Origin: Holosporales bacterium
GTDB lineage: Bacteria > Pseudomonadota > Alphaproteobacteria > Holosporales > Holosporaceae
Length of the DNA stretch: 39,246 nt
Direction: 5' to 3'
NCBI GenBank assembly: GCA_947457385.1
Contig: CANGUX010000006.1
Location: 1 to 39,246, forward strand
Part shown: positions 25,777 to 36,038 of the stretch, piece by piece
How positions within the stretch are numbered: position 1 is the first letter of the stretch
How the letters are laid out: each line of letters begins with the position of its first letter
The notes under the pieces: model-generated
Seen by the model: the letters and a program-made list of their open reading frames with translations, nothing else
What the model was told of the DNA's origin: nothing
Database searches by the model: none
Position numbers and translations under genes: made by a program

Positions 25777-28308
25777 ATGAAATATGAAAGTCATGAAGTA
25801 GAGAAAAAGTGGCAAAAACGATGGGAAACGGATCAGCCTTTTGCAACAGAAGAGCTAGGGACTCGACTTCCCTTTTATGTACTGGAAATGTTGCCTTATC
25901 CTTCTGGGACTTTGCACATGGGACACGCTCGTAATTATACCCTGGGGGATGTCATGGCACGCGCCCATTGGGCTATGGGATATGCGGTGCTGCATCCCTT
26001 GGGCTGGGATGCTTTTGGATTGCCTGCCGAAAATGCAGCTATCAAGCACAAGACCCATCCTAAGGCATGGACCTATGAGAACGCACGCATCATGAAAGAG
26101 CAATGCAAAAGTCTTGGATTTTCCTATGATTGGACTCGAGAATTTTACACCTGTGATCCAACTTATTATGTGCATGAACAAAAAATGTTTTTGGAATTCT
26201 ATGCCCGTGGATTAGCCTATCGTAAAGAAGCTTATGTGAATTGGGATCCTGTAGAACATTCGGTGCTGGCCAACGAACAGGTGGTTGATGGCAAGGGGTG
26301 GCGTTCTGGCGCTGTGGTGGAAAAAAAGCGCATGGAGCAGTGGTTTTTGCGCATTACAGCTTATGCAGATGAACTGCTGCAAGATCTGGAAACGCTCACC
26401 GCATGGCCCGAAGCCGTGCGTGCTATGCAGACCCATTGGATTGGCCGTTCACAAGGGGCAACCCTTTGGTTCCCGTTGGAAAAAGGAGGGAATTTAGAAA
26501 TCTTTTCCACACGACCTGAAACCCTCTATGGGGCGAGCTTTTGTGCCGTGGCCATGGATCACCCCTTGATTCAGGAATGGGCCGAGCATTGCCCTGAATT
26601 ATCGGCCTTTTGTGCTTCTTTTTATCAGGCTGACTCTTCTTCCCATCAAGAAATGAAAGAAGGGCTTTTTACAGGACACTATGCGCTTCATCCTTTGATG
26701 CCGGATGTACGTTTGCCCATTTATGCTGCTAATTTTGTCACCATGGATTATGGAACGGGGGCTATTTTTGGATGTCCTGCCCATGATCAGCGTGATTTTG
26801 AATTTGCAAAACGCTATGCACTCCCTATGATTTCGGTCATTGAACCTCTTGAAGGGGCATTGTCTTTGGACAAAGCTTATACCGGCAATGGGATCATGGT
26901 GCATTCCCATCAGCTGAATGGATTAAGCGTGGAAGAGGCGCGGTCTAGGGTCATGGAAATCCTAACGGCACGCCATCTAGGGGAAAAGAAAGTCCAATTT
27001 CGCTTGAAAGATTGGGGTGTAGGGCGTCAGCGCTATTGGGGGGCCCCCATTCCCATGATCCATTGTGCTGACTGTGGTATTGTGCCTGTGCCCATGGATC
27101 AATTGCCCGTGCAGTTACCTGAAGATGTGACTTTTGATCAGCCTGGGAATCCTCTAGACAGGCATCCCACTTGGAAGCATGTTGCCTGTCCCACCTGTGG
27201 AAAAGAAGCGTTACGCGAAACCGATACCTTAGATACTTTTTTTGAATCCTCGTGGTACTTTGCGCGCTATTGCGATCCCCATAATGCAGGCGAGGCCTTT
27301 TCATGGGAAAAAGTGTGCAAGTGGTTGCCCGTAGATCAATATATCGGGGGGATTGAGCATGCGATTTTGCATCTTTTGTATGCACGATTTTTTACAAAAG
27401 CCCTAAAATTATGTGGAATGTGGACGTTATCCGAGCCCTTTAAAGCCTTATTCACACAAGGGATGGTGTGCCATAAAACATTTCGTCTTGCCAATGGGGA
27501 TTGGATTCCTCCGGAACACGTTTCCATGGAGGGCGATCAAGCCATCTGTACCCTCGATGGAAGCAAAGTGACGGTGGGGCGCAGTGAAAAGATGAGTAAA
27601 TCCAAATGCAATGTCATAGGCGTCACGCCCATGGTAGAAGCCTATGGTGCGGATGCTGTGCGTCTTTTCTTGTTATCTGATACGCCACCGGCCAAGGATT
27701 TAGAGTGGACCGATGAGGGAATCGAAGGGGCTTGGCGTTATATTCGTCGGATATGGTCGCTTTTTCTGCAAAAAATTCCTTTAACCGCTGGGTCAGCTTT
27801 ATCAGAAAAGGAAGGAGAAAACGCATTAGCCCTTAGAAAACTGACCCATCGAACGATCCATGAGGTAACCCAAGCCATTCATGCCTATGCCTTGAACAAA
27901 CACATGGCATTATTGCGAGAATTTTCCAATGGGATTGCAGACTATGTGCCTTCTTGTGAAGGGGACAAACATGCGCTGCGTGAGGCGTTAGAAACGTTTG
28001 TGAAGCTATCTGCCCCTGCAATGCCCCATTTGGCGGAAGAATTATGGGAACGTTTAGGGCATGTTTCCTTTGTGCATTACGCACCATGGCCTGAAAGCGA
28101 TGTGCATTTACGGGAGGCAACATCGGTGACACTCGGGGTGCAAATCAATGGAAAACTACGTGGGACGTTGATTGCATCTCTAGGGGCTACAGAAGAAGAT
28201 CTCCTGCTTCAGATCAAGAAAGATCCTTCTTTGCAGAAACATTTAGGGACCTTGCCATGGAAACGCGTGATTTTTGTGCCAGGGCGCATGATTAGCATCA
28301 TTACATGA
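25777..28308 (+). CDS. leuS: LeuRS, leucyl-tRNA synthetase
   Basis: Class I synthetase charging tRNA-Leu. From the ATG at 25777 it has 843 residues ([17 protein letters not shown] is the usual start; a longer frame from TTG at 25738 is unlikely). HIGH motif is HMGH near residue 46, in [19 protein letters not shown]; the editing domain includes [12 protein letters not shown] and [18 protein letters not shown]; zinc-type cysteines lie in HCADCG and CPTCG; the KMSKS loop is EKMSKSKCN near 605; the C-terminal anticodon and tail domains are present. Its stop overlaps the next start as ATGA. Confidence 0.97.
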   Translation: MKYESHEVEKKWQKRWETDQPFATEELGTRLPFYVLEMLPYPSGTLHMGHARNYTLGDVMARAHWAMGYAVLHPLGWDAFGLPAENAAIKHKTHPKAWTYENARIMKEQCKSLGFSYDWTREFYTCDPTYYVHEQKMFLEFYARGLAYRKEAYVNWDPVEHSVLANEQVVDGKGWRSGAVVEKKRMEQWFLRITAYADELLQDLETLTAWPEAVRAMQTHWIGRSQGATLWFPLEKGGNLEIFSTRPETLYGASFCAVAMDHPLIQEWAEHCPELSAFCASFYQADSSSHQEMKEGLFTGHYALHPLMPDVRLPIYAANFVTMDYGTGAIFGCPAHDQRDFEFAKRYALPMISVIEPLEGALSLDKAYTGNGIMVHSHQLNGLSVEEARSRVMEILTARHLGEKKVQFRLKDWGVGRQRYWGAPIPMIHCADCGIVPVPMDQLPVQLPEDVTFDQPGNPLDRHPTWKHVACPTCGKEALRETDTLDTFFESSWYFARYCDPHNAGEAFSWEKVCKWLPVDQYIGGIEHAILHLLYARFFTKALKLCGMWTLSEPFKALFTQGMVCHKTFRLANGDWIPPEHVSMEGDQAICTLDGSKVTVGRSEKMSKSKCNVIGVTPMVEAYGADAVRLFLLSDTPPAKDLEWTDEGIEGAWRYIRRIWSLFLQKIPLTAGSALSEKEGENALALRKLTHRTIHEVTQAIHAYALNKHMALLREFSNGIADYVPSCEGDKHALREALETFVKLSAPAMPHLAEELWERLGHVSFVHYAPWPESDVHLREATSVTLGVQINGKLRGTLIASLGATEEDLLLQIKKDPSLQKHLGTLPWKRVIFVPGRMISIIT

Positions 28309-28766
28309 GAGCATTTCAGTTTCTCTTGTGCTTGGTCATGTCAGGCATGTCAGGAGAGCTTAGAGCCTCTCCTGGCTGTGCATCCCTGAAAGCAAAAGAG
28401 GTCAATTGGCGTGCAGGTCCCGGTCATGAACATGCGGTATTATGGATTTATAAAAGTCCTCGATGGCCTGTGGTGATCGAAAAAAAATATGAACATTGGT
28501 ATTACGTGCAAGACTGGCTTGGCACAAAGGGATGGGTTCATGGCCCTATGCTATCCTTTCGTCCCACGGTTCTTGTCACCCTTGACATGGTGGCTTTGCA
28601 CAAAAAACCTTGCCCAAGCTCTCGAGTTTTAGCCTATCTAAAAAAAGGAGTCCTTGGAGGCGTGCAAAAACGGGACAAAGCATGGGTTTATATTACCCTA
28701 TTTGAACACAATATCCGAGGTTGGGTGCATCAAAAAGTGCTTTGGCCCACTTTACCAGAACAGTAA
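28305..28766 (+). CDS. Exported protein with bacterial SH3-like domains
   Basis: The 153-residue product has a signal peptide ([21 protein letters not shown]) and two SH3-like segments: [17 protein letters not shown]...[18 protein letters not shown], then [21 protein letters not shown]...[11 protein letters not shown]. This matches the SH3_4/DUF1058 family common in Alphaproteobacteria, likely periplasmic and cell-wall associated. The start overlaps the leuS stop by four bases, so it is translationally coupled to leuS. Exact role unknown. Confidence 0.88.
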   Translation: MRAFQFLLCLVMSGMSGELRASPGCASLKAKEVNWRAGPGHEHAVLWIYKSPRWPVVIEKKYEHWYYVQDWLGTKGWVHGPMLSFRPTVLVTLDMVALHKKPCPSSRVLAYLKKGVLGGVQKRDKAWVYITLFEHNIRGWVHQKVLWPTLPEQ

Positions 28767-28852
28767 AAAAGCAAGAGGCAGTTGAAAGTGTGTTACAGAT
28801 TAGGGTCAAAGAGAGATCCTGGGCTTTTGAGATTCTTTGTCAAAAGAGCGCT

Positions 28853-30850
28853 TTAAAGGACCGGTGAAGGGGTTAAGTGCTGACAAATTTTCTCTGTAAT
28901 GGCTTTTGGATGCAGGTGAAATTGTGTATAGAGTTGCGCATAGGGTGCCGACGCTCCAAAGTGATCCAGTCCAAAAATAAGGCCCTGGCACCCAACGATG
29001 CGTTCCCAACCCATGGGGCTGGCAGCTTCGATGGCCACCTTAAGAACAGGTGCATCTAATTCTTTTTTATACGCCTCTGTTTGCTCTGCAAAGCGTTCCC
29101 AACAGGGTATAGAAATGACTCTAGCCCCTAGGTTTTTTTCCGCAAGAAGCGTTTGCACCTCACACGCCAAGGCGACTTCAGAGCCCGTAGCCCAAAGATC
29201 CACATGATGGATGGCAAAAGAACAAGGGCGCAAAACATAGGCTCCTCGTTCAGAAAGATTGGTTGCTCCGTGATCGTTGCGTAACGCAGGAAGACTTTGG
29301 CGAGACAAGCACAAAACCGAAGGGCTTTTTGTCGCTTTTAATGCCAGTTCCCAACACTCGGCAACCTCTAAAGCATCTGCGGGACGCAAGACTAAGAGGT
29401 TAGGTATGGCACGCAAAGACGCAAGATGTTCGATGGGTTGATGCGTCGGACCGTCTTCGCCCAAGCCAATGGAATCGTGGGTCATGACATAAATCACTCT
29501 TTGTTCCATAAGGGCTGAAAGCCGCATGGCGGGTCGCGCATAATCTGAAAACACTAAAAACGTGCTCCCACAAGGCACAAACCCTTGATGCAGCGCAATG
29601 CCATTCATAATAGCAGCCATAGCATGTTCTCGTACCCCGTAATAAAGATAGCGCCCTTCTGGACATTCAGATGAAAAGGCAGGGCCTTGCGGTAACACTT
29701 GCGTTGATTCCCCTAAATCTGCAGATCCTGAAAAGAAAGGAACGTGGGGGGTCAGAGCCTTTAAGATTTCGCCAGACGTTTTGCGTGTGGCTTGATGGGG
29801 GCGTTTGATGGCAAGGTCTTTCCTAAGGGAAGCAAACACCGCATCTAACTGTAATACACCGTTTTGTCTTGCAGCAAAAGCAGAGGCAAGATCACTTTTG
29901 GCAACCTCGGCCACCCAATGCTTATAGGTTTCATGATGGGCTTTTCCAATGTTCCTCCAGGCTTGCAAGATATCATCTGGAATGAAAAAAGGCGTTTCAC
30001 TGGGCCAGTTTAAATTGGCCCGTGTTGCTCTCACTTCTTCCATCCCCAGTGGGGCTCCATGGGCATGTGAGGTGCCTTCTTTTTTAGGGGAACCATAGCC
30101 AATCCGGGTGCGACAGGCAATGAGAGAAGGGCGATCTTGCGTTTGCGCTTTGGCAATGGTTTCGTAAATCGCCTGAGGATCGTGACCATCTACCGAAAAC
30201 GTAGCCCATTGACACGCTTGGAATCTCAGCAAGGTATCCTCGGCAGAAGATAACTGCGTGGAACCATCGATGGTGATGCCATTATCATCAAAAAGCACGA
30301 TGAGCCGGTTTAACTTCCAATGCCCGGCTAATGCAATGGCTTCTTGAGACAATCCTTCCATCAAGCAACCATCGCTCACAATGGCATAGGTACGATGGTT
30401 GATAAAAGAGAATTCAGCATGTAAAGCGCGCTCTGCCAACGCCATGCCTACCGCATTGGCTAGGCCTTGGGCCAAAGGACCTGTGGTGGCTTCTATGCCT
30501 GGGCCATGCTCTGGATGTCCTGGGGCATGAGATCCCCATTGACGAAAAGCACATAACGCCTCTAAGGGCATAGAGGGAGCCCCTGAGAGATATAGCAATG
30601 CATACAAAAGCAGGGCTCCGTGACCTGCTGAAAGCACCAAACGATCGCGATTTGGCCATGAAAGATCTGCAGCATACTGTTGGAAAAAATGCGTAAACAA
30701 TACCGTGGCTACATCAGCCATGCCCATGGGCATTCCAGGGTGCCCCGATCCTGCTTGTTCCACCGCATCCATAGCAAGAATACGAATGGCGTTGGCCATA
30801 TGAGGCAAGGCGTATTTGGAAGAATCTAAAGGATGCATGCGTGCAATCAT
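28853..30850 (-). CDS. tkt: Transketolase
   Basis: Thiamine diphosphate enzyme of the pentose phosphate pathway; it also links to the ribulose-5-phosphate used by KdsD. The 665-residue product: AVEQAGSGHPGMPMGMAD, RDRLVLSAGHGALLLYALLYL, TTGPLAQGLANAVGMALAE, cofactor motif SDGCLMEGLSQEA (near residue 156; Ser where Gly is usual) with FDDNGITIDG, pyrimidine domain YYGVREHAMAAIMNGIALH, THDSIGLGEDGPTHQPIEHLA, and C-terminal domain with GLDHFGASAP. Full length. Convergent with the SH3 gene. Confidence 0.97.
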   Translation of the reverse strand: MIARMHPLDSSKYALPHMANAIRILAMDAVEQAGSGHPGMPMGMADVATVLFTHFFQQYAADLSWPNRDRLVLSAGHGALLLYALLYLSGAPSMPLEALCAFRQWGSHAPGHPEHGPGIEATTGPLAQGLANAVGMALAERALHAEFSFINHRTYAIVSDGCLMEGLSQEAIALAGHWKLNRLIVLFDDNGITIDGSTQLSSAEDTLLRFQACQWATFSVDGHDPQAIYETIAKAQTQDRPSLIACRTRIGYGSPKKEGTSHAHGAPLGMEEVRATRANLNWPSETPFFIPDDILQAWRNIGKAHHETYKHWVAEVAKSDLASAFAARQNGVLQLDAVFASLRKDLAIKRPHQATRKTSGEILKALTPHVPFFSGSADLGESTQVLPQGPAFSSECPEGRYLYYGVREHAMAAIMNGIALHQGFVPCGSTFLVFSDYARPAMRLSALMEQRVIYVMTHDSIGLGEDGPTHQPIEHLASLRAIPNLLVLRPADALEVAECWELALKATKSPSVLCLSRQSLPALRNDHGATNLSERGAYVLRPCSFAIHHVDLWATGSEVALACEVQTLLAEKNLGARVISIPCWERFAEQTEAYKKELDAPVLKVAIEAASPMGWERIVGCQGLIFGLDHFGASAPYAQLYTQFHLHPKAITEKICQHLTPSPVL

Positions 30851-30985
30851 AAAAATTTTATGTACTATACCATTTCATAGACTAACCTGAGAACCTTGTG
30901 CATCGCTTTATCTTATTTTTAGGGTAGGGATGATCGTTTTACTTTTTTCCAGTATGCTGAAATCAGGTGTTAAACAGGCTAATCT

Positions 30986-31441
30986 ATGTATCCTCGCATC
31001 CTCTTATTTTTGATGGCCTTTGTGGGGATCTCAGGATTTCTTGTGGGATTTGCCTTGGAGCTTCTAGAACATTTTCCAGCTTGTATTTTGTGTCATGTGG
31101 AACGTTGGATTTTTCTTGCAGGAGGGATTGCTTCGTTTTTCGCAGGCCTGTGGTGGCCGCGGTTTTCCAGCAAACTTGCCTGTGGTGTTGCATGCTTCAC
31201 TTGGTTGGGAGGCAGCGCAGTAGCCCTGTACCACAGCGCCATTCAATTTCATCTTTTACCGCTTCCTCATTTTTGCACCATTCAAGAAGCAGATTCTTTG
31301 GATAGCTTTCTGAAAACCTCTAGCATATCATGCGACCAGAGATCTCTTGAACTCTTTGGGATTCCAGTGCCTCTTTATTTGGCGGCCTTATTTACCGTGT
31401 ATGCGTTGCTGTGCTTGCGTATGATGCGAAAGAAATCGTGA
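30986..31441 (+). CDS. dsbB: DsbB-like disulfide bond formation protein
   Basis: Inner-membrane quinone reductase that reoxidises DsbA. The 151-residue product has four hydrophobic segments and the two redox pairs: Cys33 and Cys36 in PACILCHVERW, and Cys97 and Cys116 in the periplasmic loop (HFCTIQ ... SISCDQRSLELFGIPVPLY). Its stop overlaps a GTG of the next gene, the ubiquinone-synthesis gene coq7; this fits, since DsbB passes electrons to ubiquinone. Confidence 0.9.
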   Translation: MYPRILLFLMAFVGISGFLVGFALELLEHFPACILCHVERWIFLAGGIASFFAGLWWPRFSSKLACGVACFTWLGGSAVALYHSAIQFHLLPLPHFCTIQEADSLDSFLKTSSISCDQRSLELFGIPVPLYLAALFTVYALLCLRMMRKKS

Positions 31442-31953
31442 AACCTGACTATAGGCGCATGATTCGCGTAGATCTTGCAGGAGAGCGAGGCGCATGTGCC
31501 ATTTATGCCGGTCAATTTTTAGCGCTAGCCCTCTGGCCCCAGCGCCCACATCGCCAAGAATTAACGTCGATCTTGGAGGACATGGCGTATCAAGAAACAG
31601 GACATGTCCTCCTTTTTGAAGCCCTTCAAAAAAAACATACAGCGCCATCTACCCGCATGGATCCTCTATGGATAACCATGGGCTGGGGATTGGGGGTTCT
31701 GACTGGATGGTCCAGCAAAGCTACAATGACGTGCACTGCGGCCATCGAAGAAATCATTGAAACACATTACACCAAACAAATTCATGAGTTACCTGAAGGG
31801 GATCCTTTGCGCGAGGATCTTATGGTTTGCCAAATCCAGGAAGCTGCCCACAAAGAAAAAGCAAGGTTAGAAGGAGGAGATATCAAGGGATTTTTAGGGA
31901 CATCTATTAGAAATATAACAAAAATAGCCATTTGGCTTTCAGAGCGTATCTAA
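31438..31953 (+). CDS. coq7: Coq7, 3-demethoxyubiquinol hydroxylase
   Basis: Membrane-associated di-iron enzyme of late ubiquinone synthesis. From GTG at 31438, which overlaps the dsbB TGA by four bases, it has 171 residues: MIRVDLAGERGACAIYAGQ (first Glu ligand), EDMAYQETGH (ExxH), CTAAIEEIIETHY (Glu ligand) and EAAHKEKA (ExxH-type). An ATG at 31459 (MIRVD) is the main alternative start, and 31411 is also in frame. Coq7 is characteristic of Alphaproteobacteria and relatives and implies aerobic respiration. Confidence 0.94.
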   Translation: MKPDYRRMIRVDLAGERGACAIYAGQFLALALWPQRPHRQELTSILEDMAYQETGHVLLFEALQKKHTAPSTRMDPLWITMGWGLGVLTGWSSKATMTCTAAIEEIIETHYTKQIHELPEGDPLREDLMVCQIQEAAHKEKARLEGGDIKGFLGTSIRNITKIAIWLSERI

Positions 31954-31972
31954 TGAAAGACCTCTTTATCCC

Positions 31973-32002
31973 TTGCCTTTTTTGATTGAGTTCTTTTAAA
32001 AT
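31973..32002 (+). promoter_or_regulatory. Candidate rpsA promoter
   Basis: TTGCCT (31973-31978), an 18-base spacer and TAAAAT (31997-32002), about 54 bases upstream of rpsA. A small hairpin CTCTC/GAGAG follows in the leader. Moderate match only. Confidence 0.3.
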
Positions 32003-32055
32003 GAAAAAGCTCTCTTTTTAGCGAGAGTCTTAAAAACCCCTAACACGAGAGTATC

Positions 32056-33744
32056 ATGGCACTTAACGAATTTCAAACGCTTCTAGAAGCTTCTTTGCGG
32101 AAACGCGTTAATTTAGAAGGGCAAGTGGTTAAGGGAAGAGTCGTTAGCATCGATAAAGATATGGCGCTCATAGATGTGGGCCTCAAATCAGAAGGGCGCG
32201 TTCCTTTGAAAGAATTTGCACCACGACAATTAAGCGTAGGAGATGAAGTTGAAGTTTACATTGATCGTTATGAAGGACGTATGGGAGATGCCCAGCTGAG
32301 CCATGAACGTGCGCGTCAAGAAGCTTCATGGAGCTCTCTAAGCGATGCGTTCCGAGATAAAAAGCCTATCGAAGGAGTCATCATAGGCCAGGTTAAAGGA
32401 GGGTTGACGGTCGATATTTTGGGCACTACCGCCTTTCTTCCAGGGAGCCAAGTGGATATTCGTCCTGTCAAAGATCTTACCCATTTCTTAGGGACTACAC
32501 AGCTTTTTCAAGTGCTTAAAATGGATGATTCCAGAAGCAATGTCGTCGTATCCCGTCGTGCGATTTTAGAGGAATCGCGTTCTGCAGGGCGTCAGAATCT
32601 TCTTGGCAGCATAGAGCAAGGCCAGAGATTAGACGGAGTGGTAAAAAATCTTACGGATTATGGTGCTTTTGTGGATTTAGGAGGCATCGATGGCCTCTTG
32701 CACATTACAGATATGGCGTGGAAGCGCTTAAAGCATCCCTCTGAGTTGCTGGTCGTTGGTCAAAAGATTCAGGTGGTGGTGACGCGCTTTAACAAAGAGA
32801 CACAAAGAATTTCTTTAGGCATGAAACAATTGGAAAAAGATCCTTGGACCACCATTCATGAGTTATACAAAATAGGAGAGCGTGTTCAAGGAGTCGTAAC
32901 CAATGTGACGGATTATGGTGCCTTTGTAGAATTATCAGAAGGTCTAGAGGGCTTAATTTATGTAGGCGAGATGGTGTGGAGCAAAAAGAATGTAGATCCT
33001 CATCAAATTGTGCATTCTGGGCAAGAAGTGACCACCGTTATTTTAGAGATTGACCCTGCAAAAAGACGTGTTTCTTTGGGGTTAAAGCAAGCGACAGAGA
33101 ATCCTTTAGATCGATTTGCCTTGAAACATGAGATTGGCAGTACCGTAGAAGCCGAAGTGAAGGATGTGACAGAATTTGGCTTGTTGGTGGGTCTGCCTGA
33201 CGGGATTAACTGCACTGTGCACAAGAATGATCTCTCTTGGGAAGTTTCACCGGATGAAATGTTAGAACGATACTCTATTGGTATGAAAATTTCTTTGAAA
33301 GTGCTCAGTATTAATCCAGCAAAAGAAATGATTGGCTTAGGGGTCAAGCAATTAGAAGTAGATCCATGGGGCATTTATTTTAGTCAGTGGAAGAAAGGGG
33401 ATTCCATTACAGGGACGGTATCGAGAATCTTAGATCAAGGCATTGAAGTAGATTTAGGACATAAAATGGTTACGATGATCCAGCGTTCTGATCTTTCGCG
33501 GGATCGGGAAAAGCAAGTGCCAAGTCTTTTTTCTGTGGGAGAAAAGGTCGAAGCTAAGATTGTAACTTTAAATCCTGATGCGCATTTTCTCGTGCTTTCT
33601 ATTAAAGCCCAAGAAATTGAGGATGAGCGTAAGGCCATGGCAGAGTATGGCAATGCTGGGGAATCTGGTCATTCTCGCATGGGAGCCCTTCTAGGAGAGG
33701 CCCTGGAAACAGCACAAGAGAAATCTGAAAAAAAACAATCCTAA
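32056..33744 (+). CDS. rpsA: Ribosomal protein bS1
   Basis: RNA-binding 30S protein that brings mRNA to the ribosome. The 562-residue product has six S1 (OB-fold) repeats starting at about residues 23, 108, 193, 278, 365 and 452. The third and fourth are closest to consensus (VVKNLTDYGAFVDLGGIDGLLHITDMAW and VVTNVTDYGAFVELSEGLEGLIYVGEMVW, given as landmarks). Length is normal. The usual cmk neighbour is missing upstream; coq7 lies there instead. Confidence 0.97.
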   Translation: MALNEFQTLLEASLRKRVNLEGQVVKGRVVSIDKDMALIDVGLKSEGRVPLKEFAPRQLSVGDEVEVYIDRYEGRMGDAQLSHERARQEASWSSLSDAFRDKKPIEGVIIGQVKGGLTVDILGTTAFLPGSQVDIRPVKDLTHFLGTTQLFQVLKMDDSRSNVVVSRRAILEESRSAGRQNLLGSIEQGQRLDGVVKNLTDYGAFVDLGGIDGLLHITDMAWKRLKHPSELLVVGQKIQVVVTRFNKETQRISLGMKQLEKDPWTTIHELYKIGERVQGVVTNVTDYGAFVELSEGLEGLIYVGEMVWSKKNVDPHQIVHSGQEVTTVILEIDPAKRRVSLGLKQATENPLDRFALKHEIGSTVEAEVKDVTEFGLLVGLPDGINCTVHKNDLSWEVSPDEMLERYSIGMKISLKVLSINPAKEMIGLGVKQLEVDPWGIYFSQWKKGDSITGTVSRILDQGIEVDLGHKMVTMIQRSDLSRDREKQVPSLFSVGEKVEAKIVTLNPDAHFLVLSIKAQEIEDERKAMAEYGNAGESGHSRMGALLGEALETAQEKSEKKQS

Positions 33745-34040
33745 GTTCTTTTAGAATCTTTTAGAATGAGGTGGGCAAACATAGATTTGCCCTTAGGGGG
33801 GGAAAAAGAATGACCCTCCCTTTGGACGGCATCCCCTTGCATGAGCAAAAAATACCATTGTGTTGTGGTGATAAAGTTTAGGTAACATGTTAGAGTGGTC
33901 TTGACGTTAAGGATCCCATGAAAATCAAAATCCTCATTCCATAAAAAACATGCATCTCATGGGAGAAAGCCCTTTCACATCAAAAAAATGCTGTTTGTAA
34001 AGCACTTAGGGTCCTTTTTCATCGGGCAAGAAATATATTG

Positions 34041-34235
34041 TTAGGCCCTATGCATGACAGTGTACATTGTGGCTGCTGGAGAAAAAAGCGCCCTGATGAG
34101 AAAAGAGGGGCAGGGGCGATCTACCTCCTTAACAGAGATTTTTAAAACAGCAGCGTAAAACTGGCGCGTATTTAATAAGTAAGTTTCAGAATCTAGCTCT
34201 TGTAGGGATTCATTTAAAACAGTGCTGTGAGCTCT
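34041..34235 (-). pseudogene. Coding fragment, minus strand
   Basis: 64 codons open between TAG (34236-34238) and TAA (34041-34043), with no start codon near the 5' end. It reads like a real protein: VLNESLQELDSETYLLNTRQ then FYAAVLKISVKEVDRP and PSFLIRALFSPAATMYTV. Family unknown. Probably the 3' end of a dead gene. Confidence 0.4.
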
Positions 34236-34303
34236 CTAAACACCTGCTTTTAATGAGTGAGAGGGCCCATCACAGGCCTTGTACATGATAAAATAGAGGG
34301 CAT

Positions 34304-34513
34304 ATGCATATCCAAGAGCTGTGTGTACAAGGACAAATCATTGGAAAAAAAGAGCAAACAACCACAGATTTTGCCGTTAATATGGGGGGGGGAGCCTTTT
34401 TAAGGGGTAAATGTAGGTTTTTTGATCGCAAAAGGGTTGTAAAGAAAGGAATCATACAATTAAACATGTCATTCATGCAAGGTAAATCATTTGCCGAGTT
34501 AAATGAAAATTAA
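34304..34513 (+). CDS. Hypothetical short ORF of doubtful status
   Basis: 69 codons from ATG after GAGGGCAT. A protein-like middle (FDRKRVVKKGIIQLNMSFMQGKS) but no known domain. It lies inside a decayed region and may itself be a fragment. Confidence 0.2.
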   Translation: MHIQELCVQGQIIGKKEQTTTDFAVNMGGGAFLRGKCRFFDRKRVVKKGIIQLNMSFMQGKSFAELNEN

Positions 34514-34663
34514 TTATAGCCAAACAAAAAAGTTTTGGATATTCTATTTATTTGCATGCTATAAGATTTCATGTTATAGAAAAATGCATGAAGATACCTT
34601 TTTAAATAATATGGACGAATGATAAATGTACATTTAGAAAAGAGTGACAGATAAGAATAGCGC

Positions 34664-35004
34664 GTGCTCTTACATCATAAAATTGGCATTATTTCTATTG
34701 ATGGCAACTATGGTAAAGCGTTGTCTTCTCATAAAGCACAAACAAAAACAGGTTTGGTTCAGGCTGAACATGCTAGTTTAAGAGAGGTGCTGGCGAGCTT
34801 TATAAAGAGAACTAAGCGTTTCTAGCTTTGTAAACATGACAATGTCAGGATTCTAAAGATGACCTATCGGCAGCTGAAACCCTTTTAACCCCCGATTAGA
34901 ATGAGCTCGTTCTCCAAGTTGAAGCTGATCCATTAGATTGTATTAATCAGTTAATGGATGTAACTCAAAACCATCCCTATAGCACCATATGGTTCAAGCT
35001 TTAG
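34664..35004 (+). pseudogene. Frameshifted gene remnant, plus strand
   Basis: The first part is a 53-codon frame from GTG at 34664 to TAG at 34823 (KIGIISIDGNYGKALSSHK, then AEHASLREVLASFIKR). After a frameshift, the frame beginning at 34840 continues SKDDLSAAETLLTPD, TAG at 34897, NELVLQVEADPLDCINQLMD and NHPYSTIWFKL to TAG at 35002. The pieces read like one protein interrupted by a frameshift and a nonsense codon. Family not recognised. Confidence 0.45.
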
Positions 35005-35822
35005 CGACCAACCGCCCTTAAGGGTGTCGTACGGTGAGGTGCTGAAGGGCTCTATATGGGCTGCACTCTCCTGTCTTTTTTAAAACGTGTTCGTTGATTA
35101 GGCGGAAGGCCGATGCATAACGATGCATAAGACTGATAAAAATCTGCTGCATCCACCGTAAAGCCTTACTATCTTTTTGATAAAGGATTCCATAAACCCT
35201 GGGCTCTCTTTTCTTTCTCTAACATAAACCCAAACCCTTTCTCGTGCATTTTGGTTTAGGGCAACCAAATCCATTGTTTATAGAATTTTTTCACAACATA
35301 GGACCACCTTTCGTCACTAAGCGGACTTTTTTATAGCATTTTATGCATTTTATCTTATTTGGGAATACTACGCACTTTGGCATTCACAACCTGCTGCATC
35401 ACCAGGGATTCATTTTCAAAACGCGACCAATGCCTGCTAATACAAGGCGTTTTCTCGAAAGAGCATCTGTTATTTTTGCGTTTCATGGGAAATAAGACCT
35501 GTTTTTGGACACACGCTTTGGAAATCCGCTCAACTTTGGAACACTAACATATCATGCATCTGAAGGGAATCAGGGATATTGCTATCGCAAAACGACTCCA
35601 TGATCAAGCAATCCCACTGGTGTTAATGTGTGCATCACCCTTCATGACCATAAAAACATCATTGTATTTGACTTAATGATGCAATAAGAACGTGCCTAGC
35701 CTATCTTAAAGCCGTAAACCAAGACCATAGTGCATGGGTAAAAATTGTCATGCATACGTGTATGCGTTCTCTCTCAGGATACAACGTTTTCAGATTGTTA
35801 TGCATGGGGTAAGGAGGGGATC

Positions 35823-36017
35823 ATGAAAAGCAGAAAAAAAACAGCACCTTGGCATTCCATCAGTTGGAATGACTCATCTATCTTGCGCCATACCGTCATC
35901 TTAAGCAGTCCAGGGGATTATGCTGATGCGCTAGAATACTCATTAGAATTAGATTTTCCATCCATGCTAAGCCCATTCCTATTCCTAGGAATGGGCTTTT
36001 TTATAAGGAGAACCTAA
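35823..36017 (+). pseudogene. Short ORF with strong ribosome-binding site, running through a terminator
   Basis: ATG at 35823 follows AAGGAGGGGATC, one of the best ribosome-binding sites in the window. The 64-residue frame begins MKSRKKTAPWHSISWNDSS and reads SSPGDYADALEYSLELDFP before entering the terminator stem at 35969. A functional gene would normally stop before its terminator, so the 3' end is likely lost by deletion. No known domain. Confidence 0.3.
35969..36002 (+). terminator. Strong rho-independent terminator
   Basis: AAGCCCATTCCT (35969-35980) pairs perfectly with AGGAATGGGCTT (35987-35998) around a 6-base loop, followed by an unbroken T-run to 36002. It acts on the plus strand. 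The plus-strand gene it served appears to be broken. On the minus strand the stem is followed by only two T residues. Confidence 0.85.
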
Positions 36018-36038
36018 AATTCTCTTTTTATTATATAT

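Larger units (their letters stand above)
33745..36038. other. Gene graveyard between rpsA and the exported coiled-coil genes
   Basis: About 2.3 kb with no intact, recognisable gene. Protein-like fragments appear on both strands and in changing frames: minus 34041-34235, plus 34664-34825, plus 34840-35004, plus about 35550-35690, and plus 35823-36017 (listed separately where supported). A strong plus-strand terminator at 35969-36002 ends the region. A GGGCAAA/TTTGCCC hairpin at 33773-33792 follows rpsA but lacks a T-tract. I saw no inverted-repeat ends or transposase motif. Confidence 0.6.

Noticed and set aside
33773-33792. GGGCAAA/TTTGCCC hairpin after rpsA as a rho-independent terminator
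   Set aside because: The stem is only 7 bp and no T-tract follows on the plus strand, so I did not list it as a terminator.
35359-35547. Plus-strand open frame of 62 codons
   Set aside because: No ribosome-binding site or recognisable motif; lies among decayed fragments with frequent frame changes.
33745-36038. An insertion sequence or prophage remnant
   Set aside because: I found no transposase or integrase motif, terminal inverted repeats or target duplication by eye.
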